From NCBI RefSeq assembly GCF_013408415.1, contig NZ_JACCAA010000001.1, forward strand, positions 434,001-498,000: a DNA stretch of 64,000 bases. Direction: 5' to 3'. The notes under the pieces are model-generated. The model searched no databases. It saw only the letters and a list, made by a program, of their open reading frames with translations, and was not told the origin of the DNA. Position 1 is the first letter of the stretch. Every line of letters begins with the position of its first letter. Position numbers and translations under genes: made by a program. Below are positions 32,818 through 41,459 of the stretch, piece after piece. Source of the stretch: Nocardioides daedukensis (GTDB taxonomy: Bacteria > Actinomycetota > Actinomycetes > Propionibacteriales > Nocardioidaceae).

Positions 32818-33984
32818 ATGTCGAAGGAAGTCCTCGCCGGAGTGCGTGACCTGCTCCCCACCTTCCGGGATCGTGCCGACGAGGCCGAGAGGCTCCGCCA
32901 GGTTCCTGAGTCGTCGGTCAAGGCGCTCGAGGAGACCGGGTTCTTCCGGATGCTCCAGCCCAAGCGCTTCGACGGCCTGGAGAGCGACCCGATCGACTTC
33001 TTCACCGCCGTGAAGGAGATCGCCTCGGCCGACGGCTCGACCGGCTGGATCTCCTCCGTGCTCGGCGTGCACCCCTGGCAGGTGGCGCTCTTCCCCGACG
33101 AGGCGCAGCAAGCGGTCTGGGGCCAGGACACCGCCACCAGGTTGTCCTCCTCCTATGCGCCGACCGGCAAGGCGGTCCTCACCGAGGGCGGCTACACGCT
33201 GTCCGGCAAGTGGTCCTTCTCCTCCGGCTCGGCACACGCCAGCTGGGTGCTGCTCGGCGGCCTCGTGTTCAACGAGGAAGGGAACGTCGTCGACTTCAAG
33301 ACGTTCCTCGTCCCGGGCGACAAGTACGAGATTGTCGACGTCTGGAACGTGGTCGGCCTCCGTGGCACCGGTTCCAACGACATCGTCGTGAAGGACGTCT
33401 TCATCCCCGAGGCGTTCACCCTCTCGATGTCGGACACCGGTCGCTGCTTCGGTCCCGGCCAGGAGCAGAACAACTCCGAGCTCTACCGGATGCCCTTCCA
33501 CTCGCTGTTCACCACCACGATCAGTACGCCGATCGTGGGCATGGCCACCGGTGCCTACAACGAGCACGTCGAGATGCAGCAGAAGCGCGTGCGCGCCGCC
33601 TACCTGGGCGAGAAGGCATCCTCGGATCCCTTCGCCGCGGTCCGGATCGCCAAGGCTGGCTCGGAGATCGACGCGGCCTGGGCGCTGCTGATGAACAACA
33701 TCCGCGAGGAGCAGGCGCACGTGGCCAAGGGTGAGAAGATCCCGCTCGGCCTGCGGTTGCGCGTTCGTCGCGACCAGGTGCTCGGCACCCAGCGCGCCAT
33801 CGACGCCATCGACGCACTCTTCGAGGCCTCCGGCGGCCGCGCCCTCGCGGAGGGCACCTACCTCCAACGCGCCTGGCGCGACGCGCACGCCGGTCGCGTG
33901 CACGCTGCCAACGACCCCGAGCGAGCCCTGAAGATGTTCGGCGACCTCGAGTTCGGGCACAAGATCGACCCGGGGATGTACTGA
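32818..33984 (+). CDS. hsaA: 3-HSA hydroxylase, oxygenase component
   Basis: A 388-residue flavin-dependent monooxygenase with the acyl-CoA dehydrogenase fold. It ortho-hydroxylates the phenol 3-HSA to the catechol 3,4-DHSA using reduced flavin from HsaB. Group D flavoprotein features seen are EIASADGSTGWISSVLGVH, the KWSFSSGSAHASWVLLGG strand pair and WNVVGLRGTGSNDIVV, and the C-terminal flavin-contact region GGRALAEGTYLQRAWRD. Length matches HsaA (about 390). The ATG at 32818 follows AGGAGA. It heads hsaA-hsaD-hsaC-hsaB behind a KstR box. Confidence 0.93.
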   Translation: MSKEVLAGVRDLLPTFRDRADEAERLRQVPESSVKALEETGFFRMLQPKRFDGLESDPIDFFTAVKEIASADGSTGWISSVLGVHPWQVALFPDEAQQAVWGQDTATRLSSSYAPTGKAVLTEGGYTLSGKWSFSSGSAHASWVLLGGLVFNEEGNVVDFKTFLVPGDKYEIVDVWNVVGLRGTGSNDIVVKDVFIPEAFTLSMSDTGRCFGPGQEQNNSELYRMPFHSLFTTTISTPIVGMATGAYNEHVEMQQKRVRAAYLGEKASSDPFAAVRIAKAGSEIDAAWALLMNNIREEQAHVAKGEKIPLGLRLRVRRDQVLGTQRAIDAIDALFEASGGRALAEGTYLQRAWRDAHAGRVHAANDPERALKMFGDLEFGHKIDPGMY

Positions 33985-33986
33985 TC

Positions 33987-34874
33987 GTGGTGGAGGGTTT
34001 CGGACAGGAAGAGGTCCGCAGGACCGCGACGGTCGACGGCGTCTCGATCAACTACTACGAGGCGGGTTCGCCCACCCAGGCCGGAGCCGGGCTTCCGCTG
34101 GTCATGCTGCACGGCGGCGGGCCGGGAGCGTCCGCATGGTCCAACTTCGGCAGCGCCCTGCCCGGCTTCGCCGCCGGGTTCCGCACGATCCTGATCGACC
34201 AGCCGGGCTTCGGCGGTTCGGACAAGCCGCCGGTGGAGGGCAACTACTACCGCTTCGCCGCGAAGTACGTCGTGGGTCTGCTCGACCAGCTCGGCATCGA
34301 GCGGGCGCACGTCCTGGGCAACAGCCTGGGTGGTGGCACCGCCGTACGCCTCGCCCTGGAGAATCCGCGACGGGTTGCTCGTCTCGTGCTGATGGGTCCC
34401 GGCGGACTCTCGCTCAACCTGTTCCACGCCGATCCCACCGAGGGCGTGAAGCGGTTGATGGACTTCGCAGCCGATCCCTCGCGTGAAGCGCTCAGGGCGT
34501 TCATCTCGACCATGGTCGTCAACCAGGCCCTGGTCACCGACGAGCTCGTCGAGGAGCGCTTCGCCGATGCGACCGCTCCCGGTGCCCGCGAGGCAATGGC
34601 CTCGATGGGCGCGTCGTTCTGGAACCCGGAGACCTTCGAGGACGCGATGCTGTGGCGCGAAGCGCACAGGTTGCGCCAGCACACCCTGCTCACCTGGGGA
34701 CGTGAGGACCGGGTCAATCCGCTGGACGGCGCCCTGGCCGCACTGAAGCTGATCCCCAAGGCACAGCTCCATGTCTTCCCGAACTGCGGCCACTGGGCCC
34801 AGATCGAGGCTGCGGACGAGTTCCGCGAAGTGACCACACAATTCCTCAACCGCCACGTGGAGCGCACGAAGTGA
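33987..34874 (+). CDS. hsaD: 4,9-DSHA hydrolase (meta-cleavage product hydrolase)
   Basis: A 295-residue alpha/beta hydrolase that cuts the C-C bond of the ring-opened product 4,9-DSHA, giving DOHNAA (HIP precursor) and a hydroxydienoate. The oxyanion segment is LHGGGPGASAWSN, the nucleophile Ser113 sits in GNSLGGG, the acid is Asp241 in GREDRVNP and the histidine is His269 in NCGHW, a complete triad. Length matches the family (about 290). It starts with GTG two bases after the hsaA stop and overlaps hsaC by four bases. Confidence 0.95.
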   Translation: MVEGFGQEEVRRTATVDGVSINYYEAGSPTQAGAGLPLVMLHGGGPGASAWSNFGSALPGFAAGFRTILIDQPGFGGSDKPPVEGNYYRFAAKYVVGLLDQLGIERAHVLGNSLGGGTAVRLALENPRRVARLVLMGPGGLSLNLFHADPTEGVKRLMDFAADPSREALRAFISTMVVNQALVTDELVEERFADATAPGAREAMASMGASFWNPETFEDAMLWREAHRLRQHTLLTWGREDRVNPLDGALAALKLIPKAQLHVFPNCGHWAQIEAADEFREVTTQFLNRHVERTK

Positions 34875-35770
34875 CGATCGACATCAAGTCCATGGGCTAC
34901 GTTCGCGTGGCCTCCACCGACCTCGACCAGTGGCGGGCCTTCGCCGGCAAGGTGCTGGGGCTCGGTGAGGGACGCGGGCCCGACCCGGAGAACCTGTACT
35001 ACCGCATCGACCAGGTCTCGGCACGCCTCGTCGTCTTCGGTTCCGACGTCGACGAGCTCTCGGCCACCGGCTGGGAGATGGCAGACCACCGTGCCCTGCA
35101 GGCCGCCCGTGAGCACCTGCAGACGGCCGGCGTCGCCTTCCGCGAGGGAACTGCGGAGGAGCTCGCCGAGCGCCGGGTCCAGGAACTGGTTCGCTTCGAG
35201 GACCCGTGGGGCAATGTCTTCGAGCTCTTCCACGGCATCACCTATGAGTCGCGTCCGGTCGTGACCCCCTATGGGGCGAACTTCGTGACCGGGGACCAGG
35301 GGATGGGCCACATCGTCGTCCCGGTGACCGACGACGTCGAGGCCCTGCGCTTCTACACCGAGGTGCTCGGATTCCGGCTGCGCGACTCGATGTCCATGCC
35401 CGGCGAGTTCGTCGGCAAGGAGCCGGGCTCGAAGGTCTGGCTCCGCTTCCTCGGCGTCAACCCCCGGCACCACTCGCTGGCCTTCCTGCCGATGCCGAAC
35501 GCCGCCAAGTGCGTGCACATCATGCTCGAGGTCGACAAGCTCGACGACGTCGGCCGCGCCCTCGAGCGGGTGCGCAAGCACAAGGCTCCGCTCTCGGCGA
35601 CCCTGGGCCGGCACATGAACGACGAGATGGTCTCGTTCTACGTGAAGTCACCCGGCGGTTTCGACATCGAGTTCGGCACCGAGGGCCTGACCGTGGACGA
35701 CCAGCGGTGGGTAGCACGGGAGTCCACGGCCGTGTCCTACTGGGGTCACGACTTCGGCGGCGGGGCCTGA
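34871..35770 (+). CDS. hsaC: 3,4-DHSA extradiol dioxygenase
   Basis: A 299-residue type I extradiol dioxygenase with two vicinal-oxygen-chelate modules. It opens the catechol ring of 3,4-DHSA at the meta position with Fe(II) and O2. Iron ligands appear as His147 (GMGHIVV), His216 (CVHIMLE) and Glu267 (FDIEFGTEG), close to the positions reported for HsaC. The N-terminal module is the non-catalytic repeat. GTG at 34871 overlaps the hsaD stop (GTGA). All metal ligands are present, so activity is expected. Confidence 0.95.
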   Translation: MTIDIKSMGYVRVASTDLDQWRAFAGKVLGLGEGRGPDPENLYYRIDQVSARLVVFGSDVDELSATGWEMADHRALQAAREHLQTAGVAFREGTAEELAERRVQELVRFEDPWGNVFELFHGITYESRPVVTPYGANFVTGDQGMGHIVVPVTDDVEALRFYTEVLGFRLRDSMSMPGEFVGKEPGSKVWLRFLGVNPRHHSLAFLPMPNAAKCVHIMLEVDKLDDVGRALERVRKHKAPLSATLGRHMNDEMVSFYVKSPGGFDIEFGTEGLTVDDQRWVARESTAVSYWGHDFGGGA

Positions 35771-35777
35771 AGGAACA

Positions 35778-36428
35778 ATGGGTTCCATGGCAGACCACGA
35801 GACCCCGGACATTCCTGCGGGGATGCGCAGCGACGCACACGAGACCTGGCCGCCGCGGGACCTGATCGACTCCTTCCTGGGAAACTTCGATTTCGAGTTC
35901 CGTCCCGGCGAGGCAGCCGACATCGCGGACACGGTGGCCGCGCAGGAGGCGGCACGCAAGTTCCGCGACACGCTCGGGCGCTATGCCTCGGGAGTCACCG
36001 TGGTCACCTCGATGTCGGGCGGTGAGCCGGTGGGGATGACCTGCCAGTCGTTCTCGTCGATCTCACTGGACCCGGCACTGGTGATGTTCAGTCCGGCCCG
36101 CACGTCCAGGGCGTGGCCGCTGATCCAGCGGGCCGGTCACTTCTGCGTGAACTTCCTGGCCGATGGCCAGGAGAGCCTGTCCAACACGATGGCCAGCCGG
36201 GGCACGGACAAGTTCGCGGGTCTCACCTGGACCCAGTCGAAGACCGGGGCGCCCTTGTTCGACGGGATCGTCGGCCACGTCGACTGCACCATCGAGGCCG
36301 TGCACGAGGCCGGTGACCACTACGTGGTGATCGGCAAGGTGCAGGACATGGACTTCCACGTCGACGCCCAGGGCAGCTCGCCGGACCCGCTGCTCTACTT
36401 CCAGGGCGCCTACCGCACCGTCCGCTGA
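35778..36428 (+). CDS. hsaB: 3-HSA hydroxylase, flavin reductase component, with N-terminal extension
   Basis: A 216-residue flavin reductase that supplies reduced flavin to HsaA using NADH. The flavin reductase-like core starts about residue 60: FRDTLGRYASGVTVVTS, then EPVGMTCQSFSSISLDPALVMFS and FCVNFLADGQ. About 50-55 residues precede the core (SDAHETWPPRDLIDSF and on), whereas mycobacterial HsaB is about 187 residues and begins close to it. The extension is continuous in frame and behind AAGGAAC-ATG at 35778, so it is likely real, although an ATG at 35787 is also possible. It sits last in the hsaADCB run. Confidence 0.9.
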   Translation: MGSMADHETPDIPAGMRSDAHETWPPRDLIDSFLGNFDFEFRPGEAADIADTVAAQEAARKFRDTLGRYASGVTVVTSMSGGEPVGMTCQSFSSISLDPALVMFSPARTSRAWPLIQRAGHFCVNFLADGQESLSNTMASRGTDKFAGLTWTQSKTGAPLFDGIVGHVDCTIEAVHEAGDHYVVIGKVQDMDFHVDAQGSSPDPLLYFQGAYRTVR

Positions 36429-36488
36429 GCGGTGTCCAGAAGCAGGCCGCGGGTCGGACCTGCTGCGTCCGGTCGATAGCCTTCAGCC

Positions 36489-37250
36489 GTGACTCCTGGA
36501 CTGCAGATCAACCGGACCGACGGCGTCGTCGAGGTCCTCTTCGACCGACCCGAACGCCACAACGCCTTCACCCGGGCGATGTATGAGGGGATCGCTTCCC
36601 TGTGCGCCGAGCTGCGCGAGGATCGATCGGTCAAGGCACTCGTCCTGCGCGGCGCGGGAGGGCGGGCCTTTGCCGCGGGAAACGAGATCTCCGACTTCGT
36701 CGACGCGGACGCAGTCGCCTACGAGACCTGGATCCGCGAGCTGCTGCGGTCCCTCTTCGAGCTGCCGCAGGTGACGATCGCCGCGATCGACGGAGTCTGC
36801 GTCGGTGGCGGTCTAGCGGTCGCGACGCACTGCGACCTGCGCATCGCCACCCCGCACTCACGCTTCGGGTATCCGATCGCGCGGACGCTGGGCAACGCGC
36901 TCTCGGCGCCGATCGTCTATCGCTGTGCCGCGGTCTTCGGTGAGTCGATCACCAGGGAGATGCTGTTGGCCTCCCGTCTCGTGGATGCCCAGCGGGCCCA
37001 CGCCGTGGGAGCCGTGATGTGTGTGGTCGAGGACCTCGACGCCGAGGTGGCGACTCTCCTCGACGGCATCGGCCGGGCTTCGGGCGTCACGCTCCGGACC
37101 ACCAAGTCCCAGCTGGTCCAGCGGTCACAGGCCCTCGAGGTCGCACCCGCGGACGACGACGACGTACTGCGCGAGGTCTACACCGGCACTGACTTCAGCG
37201 AGGGTGTCCGTGCCTTCCTGGCCAAGGAGAAGCCGCACTTCACCGGCTGA
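36489..37250 (+). CDS. Crotonase-fold protein lacking the usual hydratase glutamates
   Basis: A 253-residue enoyl-CoA hydratase/isomerase-superfamily protein. The CoA-binding and oxyanion segments are FDRPERHNAFT, GAGGRAFAAGNEIS and GVCVGGGLAVATHCDLRIA. At the two positions where hydratases carry catalytic glutamates, this protein has Ala (GGGLAVA) and Ile (FGYPIARTLG). Simple enoyl hydration is therefore unlikely; isomerase, decarboxylase or hydrolase chemistry is more probable. It follows hsaB by 60 bases on the same strand and is closed by a strong hairpin, so it is probably part of the sterol ring operon. Start at GTG 36489. Confidence 0.75.
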   Translation: MTPGLQINRTDGVVEVLFDRPERHNAFTRAMYEGIASLCAELREDRSVKALVLRGAGGRAFAAGNEISDFVDADAVAYETWIRELLRSLFELPQVTIAAIDGVCVGGGLAVATHCDLRIATPHSRFGYPIARTLGNALSAPIVYRCAAVFGESITREMLLASRLVDAQRAHAVGAVMCVVEDLDAEVATLLDGIGRASGVTLRTTKSQLVQRSQALEVAPADDDDVLREVYTGTDFSEGVRAFLAKEKPHFTG

Positions 37251-37285
37251 GTCCCGCGGAGAGATGCCTCGGCGCCACATGCAGG

Positions 37286-37320
37286 ACGGGGACGAGCCAC
37301 CTGTCGTGGCTCGTCCCCGT
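37286..37320. terminator. Bidirectional hairpin terminator between the hsa operon and citE-like genes
   Basis: A perfect 15-bp stem, ACGGGGACGAGCCAC (37286-37300) with its complement (37306-37320), and a 5-base loop CTGTC. It lies between the crotonase-like gene (+) and the convergent CitE-like gene (-), 28 bases from the latter's stop, and can serve both strands. Confidence 0.8.
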
Positions 37321-37348
37321 CTCGAGGTGCTGGGTGGTGCGGTGAAGA

Positions 37349-38233
37349 TCAGGCCTGCTCGGACTCCAGCGCCGTGATCGCCTCGTGGATGTCGAGCGTG
37401 CGCTGGGCGGACTCGACGTGCAGGTTTTCGACCATCTTGCCGTTGTAGGTCACCACGCCGGCGCCCTTGCCGTCCTCCCACGCCTGGATCAGCCCGCGGG
37501 CGTCCTCCACGGCCTGGGCGGACGGGGCGAAGGCGGAGTTGGCGCCCTCGACCTGTCCGGGATGGATCAGGGTCTTGCCGTCGAAGCCCATCTGGCGTCC
37601 CTGCTCGCACTCGGCCAGGAACCCGTCGATGTCCTTGACGTTGTTGTAGACACCGTCGATGACCGCGATACCGGCTGCGCGCCCGGCGAGCAGCGCAGTG
37701 TGCAGGCTCGGCAGGATCGGAGCGCGGCCCGGGACGTGCTCGGCGTAGAGCTCCTTGACCAGGTCGTTGGTGCCCAGCACGAACGCGCCCAGGCGGTCCG
37801 AGGCCTGCGCGATGGAGAGTGCACCGAGGATCGCGACCGGGGTCTCGACCATGGCCCAGAGCTTGGTGTGTTCGGGAGCGCCGGCCTTCTCCATCGCGGC
37901 GACGAGCTGCTTGACCTCGTCGGCGGAGTTCACCTTGGGTACGACGATCGCGTGCGGGCCGGCCTGCGAGGCGGCGATGATGTCAGCCTCGTGCCACTCG
38001 GTGCCGATGCCGTTGACCCGGATCGTCAGCGTGCGCTTGCCGTAGTCATCCGATCCCGCAGCAGCCGCGGCGGCCTCACGGGCGTCCGGCTTGGCGTCGG
38101 GGGCGACAGCGTCCTCGAGGTCGAAGATGACGCCGTCGATGGGGAGCGTCTTGGCCTTCTCGAGTGCCTTCGCGTTGGAGGAAGGCATGTAGAGGACGGA
38201 GCGCAGGGGAGTGAAGGCAGGGGAGTCGGTCAT
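37349..38233 (-). CDS. HpcH/HpaI aldolase/citrate lyase (CitE-like) family CoA-ester lyase, short form
   Basis: A 294-residue TIM-barrel lyase of the CitE/malyl-CoA lyase group. Visible features are RSVLYMPSSNAKALEKA, GVIFDLEDAV with the metal-binding Glu and Asp, TIRVNGIGTEWHEAD, MVETPVAI and GMDGKTLIHPGQ-like FDGKTLIHPGQVE. Such enzymes cleave or hydrolyse 3-hydroxyacyl-CoA esters such as malyl-CoA, methylmalyl-CoA or citramalyl-CoA. It follows a longer paralogue by three bases, so they act together. It lies inside the sterol island but has no recognisable KstR box; its substrate here is unknown. Confidence 0.85.
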   Translation of the reverse strand: MTDSPAFTPLRSVLYMPSSNAKALEKAKTLPIDGVIFDLEDAVAPDAKPDAREAAAAAAGSDDYGKRTLTIRVNGIGTEWHEADIIAASQAGPHAIVVPKVNSADEVKQLVAAMEKAGAPEHTKLWAMVETPVAILGALSIAQASDRLGAFVLGTNDLVKELYAEHVPGRAPILPSLHTALLAGRAAGIAVIDGVYNNVKDIDGFLAECEQGRQMGFDGKTLIHPGQVEGANSAFAPSAQAVEDARGLIQAWEDGKGAGVVTYNGKMVENLHVESAQRTLDIHEAITALESEQA

Positions 38234-38236
38234 GGT

Positions 38237-39319
38237 TCAGGCCTCCGGGGTCTCGATGGCGTCGTACAGGTCCTTGAGCTCGGGGTCGATCGCGGCGAGC
38301 TGCTCGGCGAGCTCGACCTGCACCTTGCACTGCTTCACGGAGGCGTCGTCCTCCATCTTGCCGTCGATCATCACCGCACCGGTTCCGTCGCCCATGGCGG
38401 CGATCACGCGTCGGGCGTGGGTGACGTCCTCGATGCTCGGCGCGAAGACGCGGTTGGCGATCTTGATCTGGACCGGGTGCAGCGACCAGGCGCCGACGCA
38501 GCCGAGCAGGAACGCGTTGCGGAACTGGTCCTCGCAGGCGACGGTGTCCTTGATGTCGCCGAACGGGCCCCAGTAGGGGAAGATCCCGTGCATCACGCAG
38601 GCGTCGACCATGCGGGCGATGGTGTAGTGGTAGAGGTCCTGCTGGTACGTCGCCCGTTCGGCGTCGTAGGCGAACCCACCGTCGTCGGTGCGCGGAGCAT
38701 CGCCACGGACGAGGTAGCCGGGGTGCGGACCGCCGACGCGAGTGGTCTTCATCCGGCGGTCGGCGGCGAGGTCGGCCGGACCGAGGGAGAGGCCCTGCAT
38801 CCGCGGCGAGGCGGCGCAGATCTCCTCGATGTTGGCGACTCCGCGGGCGGTCTCGAGGATGGCGTGCACCTGGAGCGGCTTGGTGATGCCGGCCTTGGCC
38901 TCGAGCTGGGCCAGGATCCGGTCAATGTAGTGGATGTCCTCGGCGCCCTGGACCTTCGGCACCATGATCACGTCGAGCTTGTCCCCGATCGCGGGGACCA
39001 GGGTGGTCAGGTCGTCGAGCACCCACGGGGAATCGAGGGAGTTGATCCGGGTCCAGAACTGGGTCGGGCCGAAGTCGGTCTCCTGGCCGATCTTGACCAG
39101 GCCGTTGCGGGCCTTCTCCTTGTTCTCGGCCTTGACCGCGTCCTCGAGGTTGCCCAGCAGTACGTCGGTGGTGCCGACCATGGCGGGGATCTTCGCCGCC
39201 ATCTTCTCGTTGCCGGGATCGAAGAAGTGGATCGCCCGCGAGGGGCGCGCCGGGATCTCACGCAGAGGCGTGGGGGCCCCGACAGCGAGGGGGGTGAAGA
39301 AGTCCTTGGCGGTTCGCAA
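38237..39319 (-). CDS. HpcH/HpaI aldolase/citrate lyase family protein, long form (malyl-CoA lyase-like)
   Basis: A 360-residue relative of the downstream CitE-like gene and of beta-methylmalyl-CoA/malyl-CoA lyases. Key segments are HFFDPGNEKMAAKIPAMVG, VLLGNLEDAV (metal-site Glu/Asp), LDVIMVPKVQGAEDI, AILETARGVANI and GLSLGPADLAADRRM. The start is TTG at 39319 behind GAGGAG; no ATG is suitably placed. The pair could cleave the 2-methylmalyl-CoA or malyl-CoA formed from propionyl-CoA or acetyl-CoA metabolism, which sterol breakdown feeds heavily; this is inference. The upstream 207-base gap to fadE33 shows no gene and no KstR or KstR2 box. Confidence 0.8.
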   Translation of the reverse strand: MRTAKDFFTPLAVGAPTPLREIPARPSRAIHFFDPGNEKMAAKIPAMVGTTDVLLGNLEDAVKAENKEKARNGLVKIGQETDFGPTQFWTRINSLDSPWVLDDLTTLVPAIGDKLDVIMVPKVQGAEDIHYIDRILAQLEAKAGITKPLQVHAILETARGVANIEEICAASPRMQGLSLGPADLAADRRMKTTRVGGPHPGYLVRGDAPRTDDGGFAYDAERATYQQDLYHYTIARMVDACVMHGIFPYWGPFGDIKDTVACEDQFRNAFLLGCVGAWSLHPVQIKIANRVFAPSIEDVTHARRVIAAMGDGTGAVMIDGKMEDDASVKQCKVQVELAEQLAAIDPELKDLYDAIETPEA

Positions 39320-39526
39320 CGATCTGCTCCTCAGTGTGTTCGGGCACGCCAAGGCACGGCGTACCGGATTCACGGGCGAACTTAGCAGTCGAGACGGGGC
39401 GTGGCGTGGGTCACCTGCGATCGCGGACCGCAGTCACCGTCACCGCCTCTGCCGCCGCCACCGACCCGATCGGCATGCGGAGCCAGTGACCGGGTCGGGT
39501 GGCGGGTCAGCCAGGGAGTCAGGCGG

Positions 39527-40501
39527 TCACAGGACGATGCGCGCCCGGTGCTCGTGGGCGGATCCGAACAACCTGCCCAGGGCATGGGCCCGCTTGAAGA
39601 CCATCTGCGCGTCGTGCTCCCAGGTGATCGCGATGCCACCGTGGAGCTGGACCGTCTCGGAAGCGATCTTCTCGAGGGCGTCCGAGCACCAGGACTGTGC
39701 TGCGGCACTGCGCTCGACGAGCACCTCGGCATTGGCCTGCGAAGGCGACTCCAGGTAGGCCGCGGCTGCTGCAGAGGCTGCCCACGAGACGGACCTGCTG
39801 GTCTCCAGCAGCACCAGCATGTCGGCCATCCGGTGCTTCAGGGCCTGGAACGACCCGATCTGGCGACCGAACTGGACCCGCTCCTTGGAGTAGGCGACCG
39901 TCATGCCCAGGCCACGCTGCATGGCGCCCACCTGCAGTGCGCTGGCCAGTGCGGCCGCCACGTCGTGCACCGGTCCGTGCGCCGGACGCGCCACGTCGAC
40001 CTTGCCCAGGCTGATCGTCTGGTCGACGGTGACCAGCGGCGTGACTTCGGCGTCCACGACGCGGATGCTCTCGCCGTCGAGCTCGAGGATGATCGAGGCG
40101 TGCGGCGCATCGATCACGACGTCGGGGTCGAGCACGACTGTGGCGATCTCTCCGGCGGCGATGCGGGGGAGCAGGTCCGCTTGCTGCTCCGGGCTGCCCA
40201 TCAGCCGCAGGGCTGCGACCGCGATCGTGGTGGCCAGCAAGGGTGACGGCGTGAGCGCGATACCGAGCTGCTCGAGCACGACTGCCGACTCGAACAGGGT
40301 CGCACCGGCGCCGTCGTTCTCCTCGGGCACTGCCAGGGCGGCAACGCCGACCTGTTCGCACAGGGTCTGCCACAGCGCGGTGTCATGACCCGCCGTCGAC
40401 TCGATCGCCGCACGGACCGCGAGGCTGTCGCTGCGCTTGGTGAGCAGGGCCGCGATCATGTCGGAGAGCTCCTGCTGGTCCTCGGAGAGCCCGAAGTGCA
40501 T
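39527..40501 (-). CDS. fadE33: Acyl-CoA dehydrogenase FadE33-like
   Basis: A 324-residue acyl-CoA dehydrogenase-fold subunit, shorter than the usual 380-400. HFGLSEDQQELSDMIAALL opens it and LQLHGGIAITWEHDAQMV is near the end. There is no glutamate at either of the two known catalytic positions that I can see, which fits the non-catalytic partner chains of the alpha2-beta2 enzymes in sterol catabolism. FadE31-FadE32-FadE33 follow fadD3 in the same order in M. tuberculosis (Rv3561-Rv3564). The gene ends the operon and starts one base beyond the fadE32 stop. Confidence 0.85.
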   Translation of the reverse strand: MHFGLSEDQQELSDMIAALLTKRSDSLAVRAAIESTAGHDTALWQTLCEQVGVAALAVPEENDGAGATLFESAVVLEQLGIALTPSPLLATTIAVAALRLMGSPEQQADLLPRIAAGEIATVVLDPDVVIDAPHASIILELDGESIRVVDAEVTPLVTVDQTISLGKVDVARPAHGPVHDVAAALASALQVGAMQRGLGMTVAYSKERVQFGRQIGSFQALKHRMADMLVLLETSRSVSWAASAAAAAYLESPSQANAEVLVERSAAAQSWCSDALEKIASETVQLHGGIAITWEHDAQMVFKRAHALGRLFGSAHEHRARIVL

Positions 40502-40502
40502 C

Positions 40503-41459
40503 TCAGGCCCCCACCGTCAACGCAGAGAGGATCCGGGCACGGTGCGCGGCCGGCGTACCCCACGCGGTGAGCAGCGCGCGCACCTTGAGGATCCAGATGC
40601 TGAGGTCGAACTCCTGGGTGTAGCCGATCGCCCCGTGCACCTGCAGTGCCACGCGGCTGGTGCGGTAGGCGGCCTCGGCGGCCGCCACCTTCGCGGCCGA
40701 CACGTCGCGGGCCCCCTCGGGGCCTGCCACGGTGAGTGCAGCTCCGTGGATGAGCGGCCGGGCGAAGTCCAGGGCGATGCGGCAGTCGGCGAGCTGGTGC
40801 TTGATCGCCTGGTAGGAACCGATCTCGCGGCCGAACTGCCGGCGCTGCTTCACATAGGCCACCGCGTCAGCAAGCAGGCGCTCGCCGACGCCGAGCAACT
40901 GCGCGGAGGTGGCCAGGACTGCCATGTCGAAGGCCGCATCGAGGTCACCGTGGGCGACGTCCTCGCCCTCGGTCAGCGCGAAGAGGCGGCGGGTGGGGTC
41001 GACCGAGTGGGCACGCTCCCCGGGTGCGCCTGACATGAGCGACCCGTCCTTGGCAACGAAGGTGTGGTCGGCGATGTCGGCGTCCAGGGCGCGCTGGGAG
41101 GACCCGGCGGCGGCGACGGTGCCGACCGCGCCTGCGGCCAATGCCTCGACGACGTCACCGTTGCCGAGTGCCATCGGTAGGTAGGCCACCGACTCCACCC
41201 ACGGACCGGGCACGGCGTGCCGGCCCAGGGCCTCGAAGGCAATGGCGAGCTCGACCGGGCTGGCCCCCATCCCACCGGACTCCTCGTCGACGATCAGAGC
41301 CTGGACGCCCTGGTCCGCGAGGCGCTTCCAGAGCGCGAGGCCGGGGGCGGTGTCGTCATCGCCCCAGGCCCGGGCGATCGCCACGGTGTCGGCAGAGGTG
41401 AGCATCTTGTCGAGCGTGGTCGCGAAGGACTCCTGCTCGGCGGTGAACGTGAACTTCAC
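40503..41459 (-). CDS. fadE32: Acyl-CoA dehydrogenase FadE32-like
   Basis: A 318-residue acyl-CoA dehydrogenase-fold subunit: KFTFTAEQESFATTLDKM at the N-terminus, EESGGMGASPVELAIAFEAL in the middle domain, RQFGREIGSYQAIKHQLAD and LQVHGAIGYTQEFDLSIW in the C-terminal domain. It lacks an obvious catalytic glutamate, so it should need FadE31 as catalytic partner. GTG at 41459 overlaps the fadE31 stop (GTGA) and is preceded by GGGAGCACGCAA. It belongs to the KstR2-controlled operon for HIP (C/D ring) breakdown by gene order. Confidence 0.87.
   Translation of the reverse strand: MKFTFTAEQESFATTLDKMLTSADTVAIARAWGDDDTAPGLALWKRLADQGVQALIVDEESGGMGASPVELAIAFEALGRHAVPGPWVESVAYLPMALGNGDVVEALAAGAVGTVAAAGSSQRALDADIADHTFVAKDGSLMSGAPGERAHSVDPTRRLFALTEGEDVAHGDLDAAFDMAVLATSAQLLGVGERLLADAVAYVKQRRQFGREIGSYQAIKHQLADCRIALDFARPLIHGAALTVAGPEGARDVSAAKVAAAEAAYRTSRVALQVHGAIGYTQEFDLSIWILKVRALLTAWGTPAAHRARILSALTVGA

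Noticed and set aside
27893..37250. hsaE, kshA or kshB within the sterol island.
   Set aside because: I looked for a hydroxypentadienoate hydratase, a Rieske oxygenase and its reductase in the genes here and found none; they must be elsewhere if present.
37385..39385. A 666-codon + strand frame opposite the two CitE-like genes.
   Set aside because: The translation is repetitive and without domain features, while the - strand gives two recognisable lyases.
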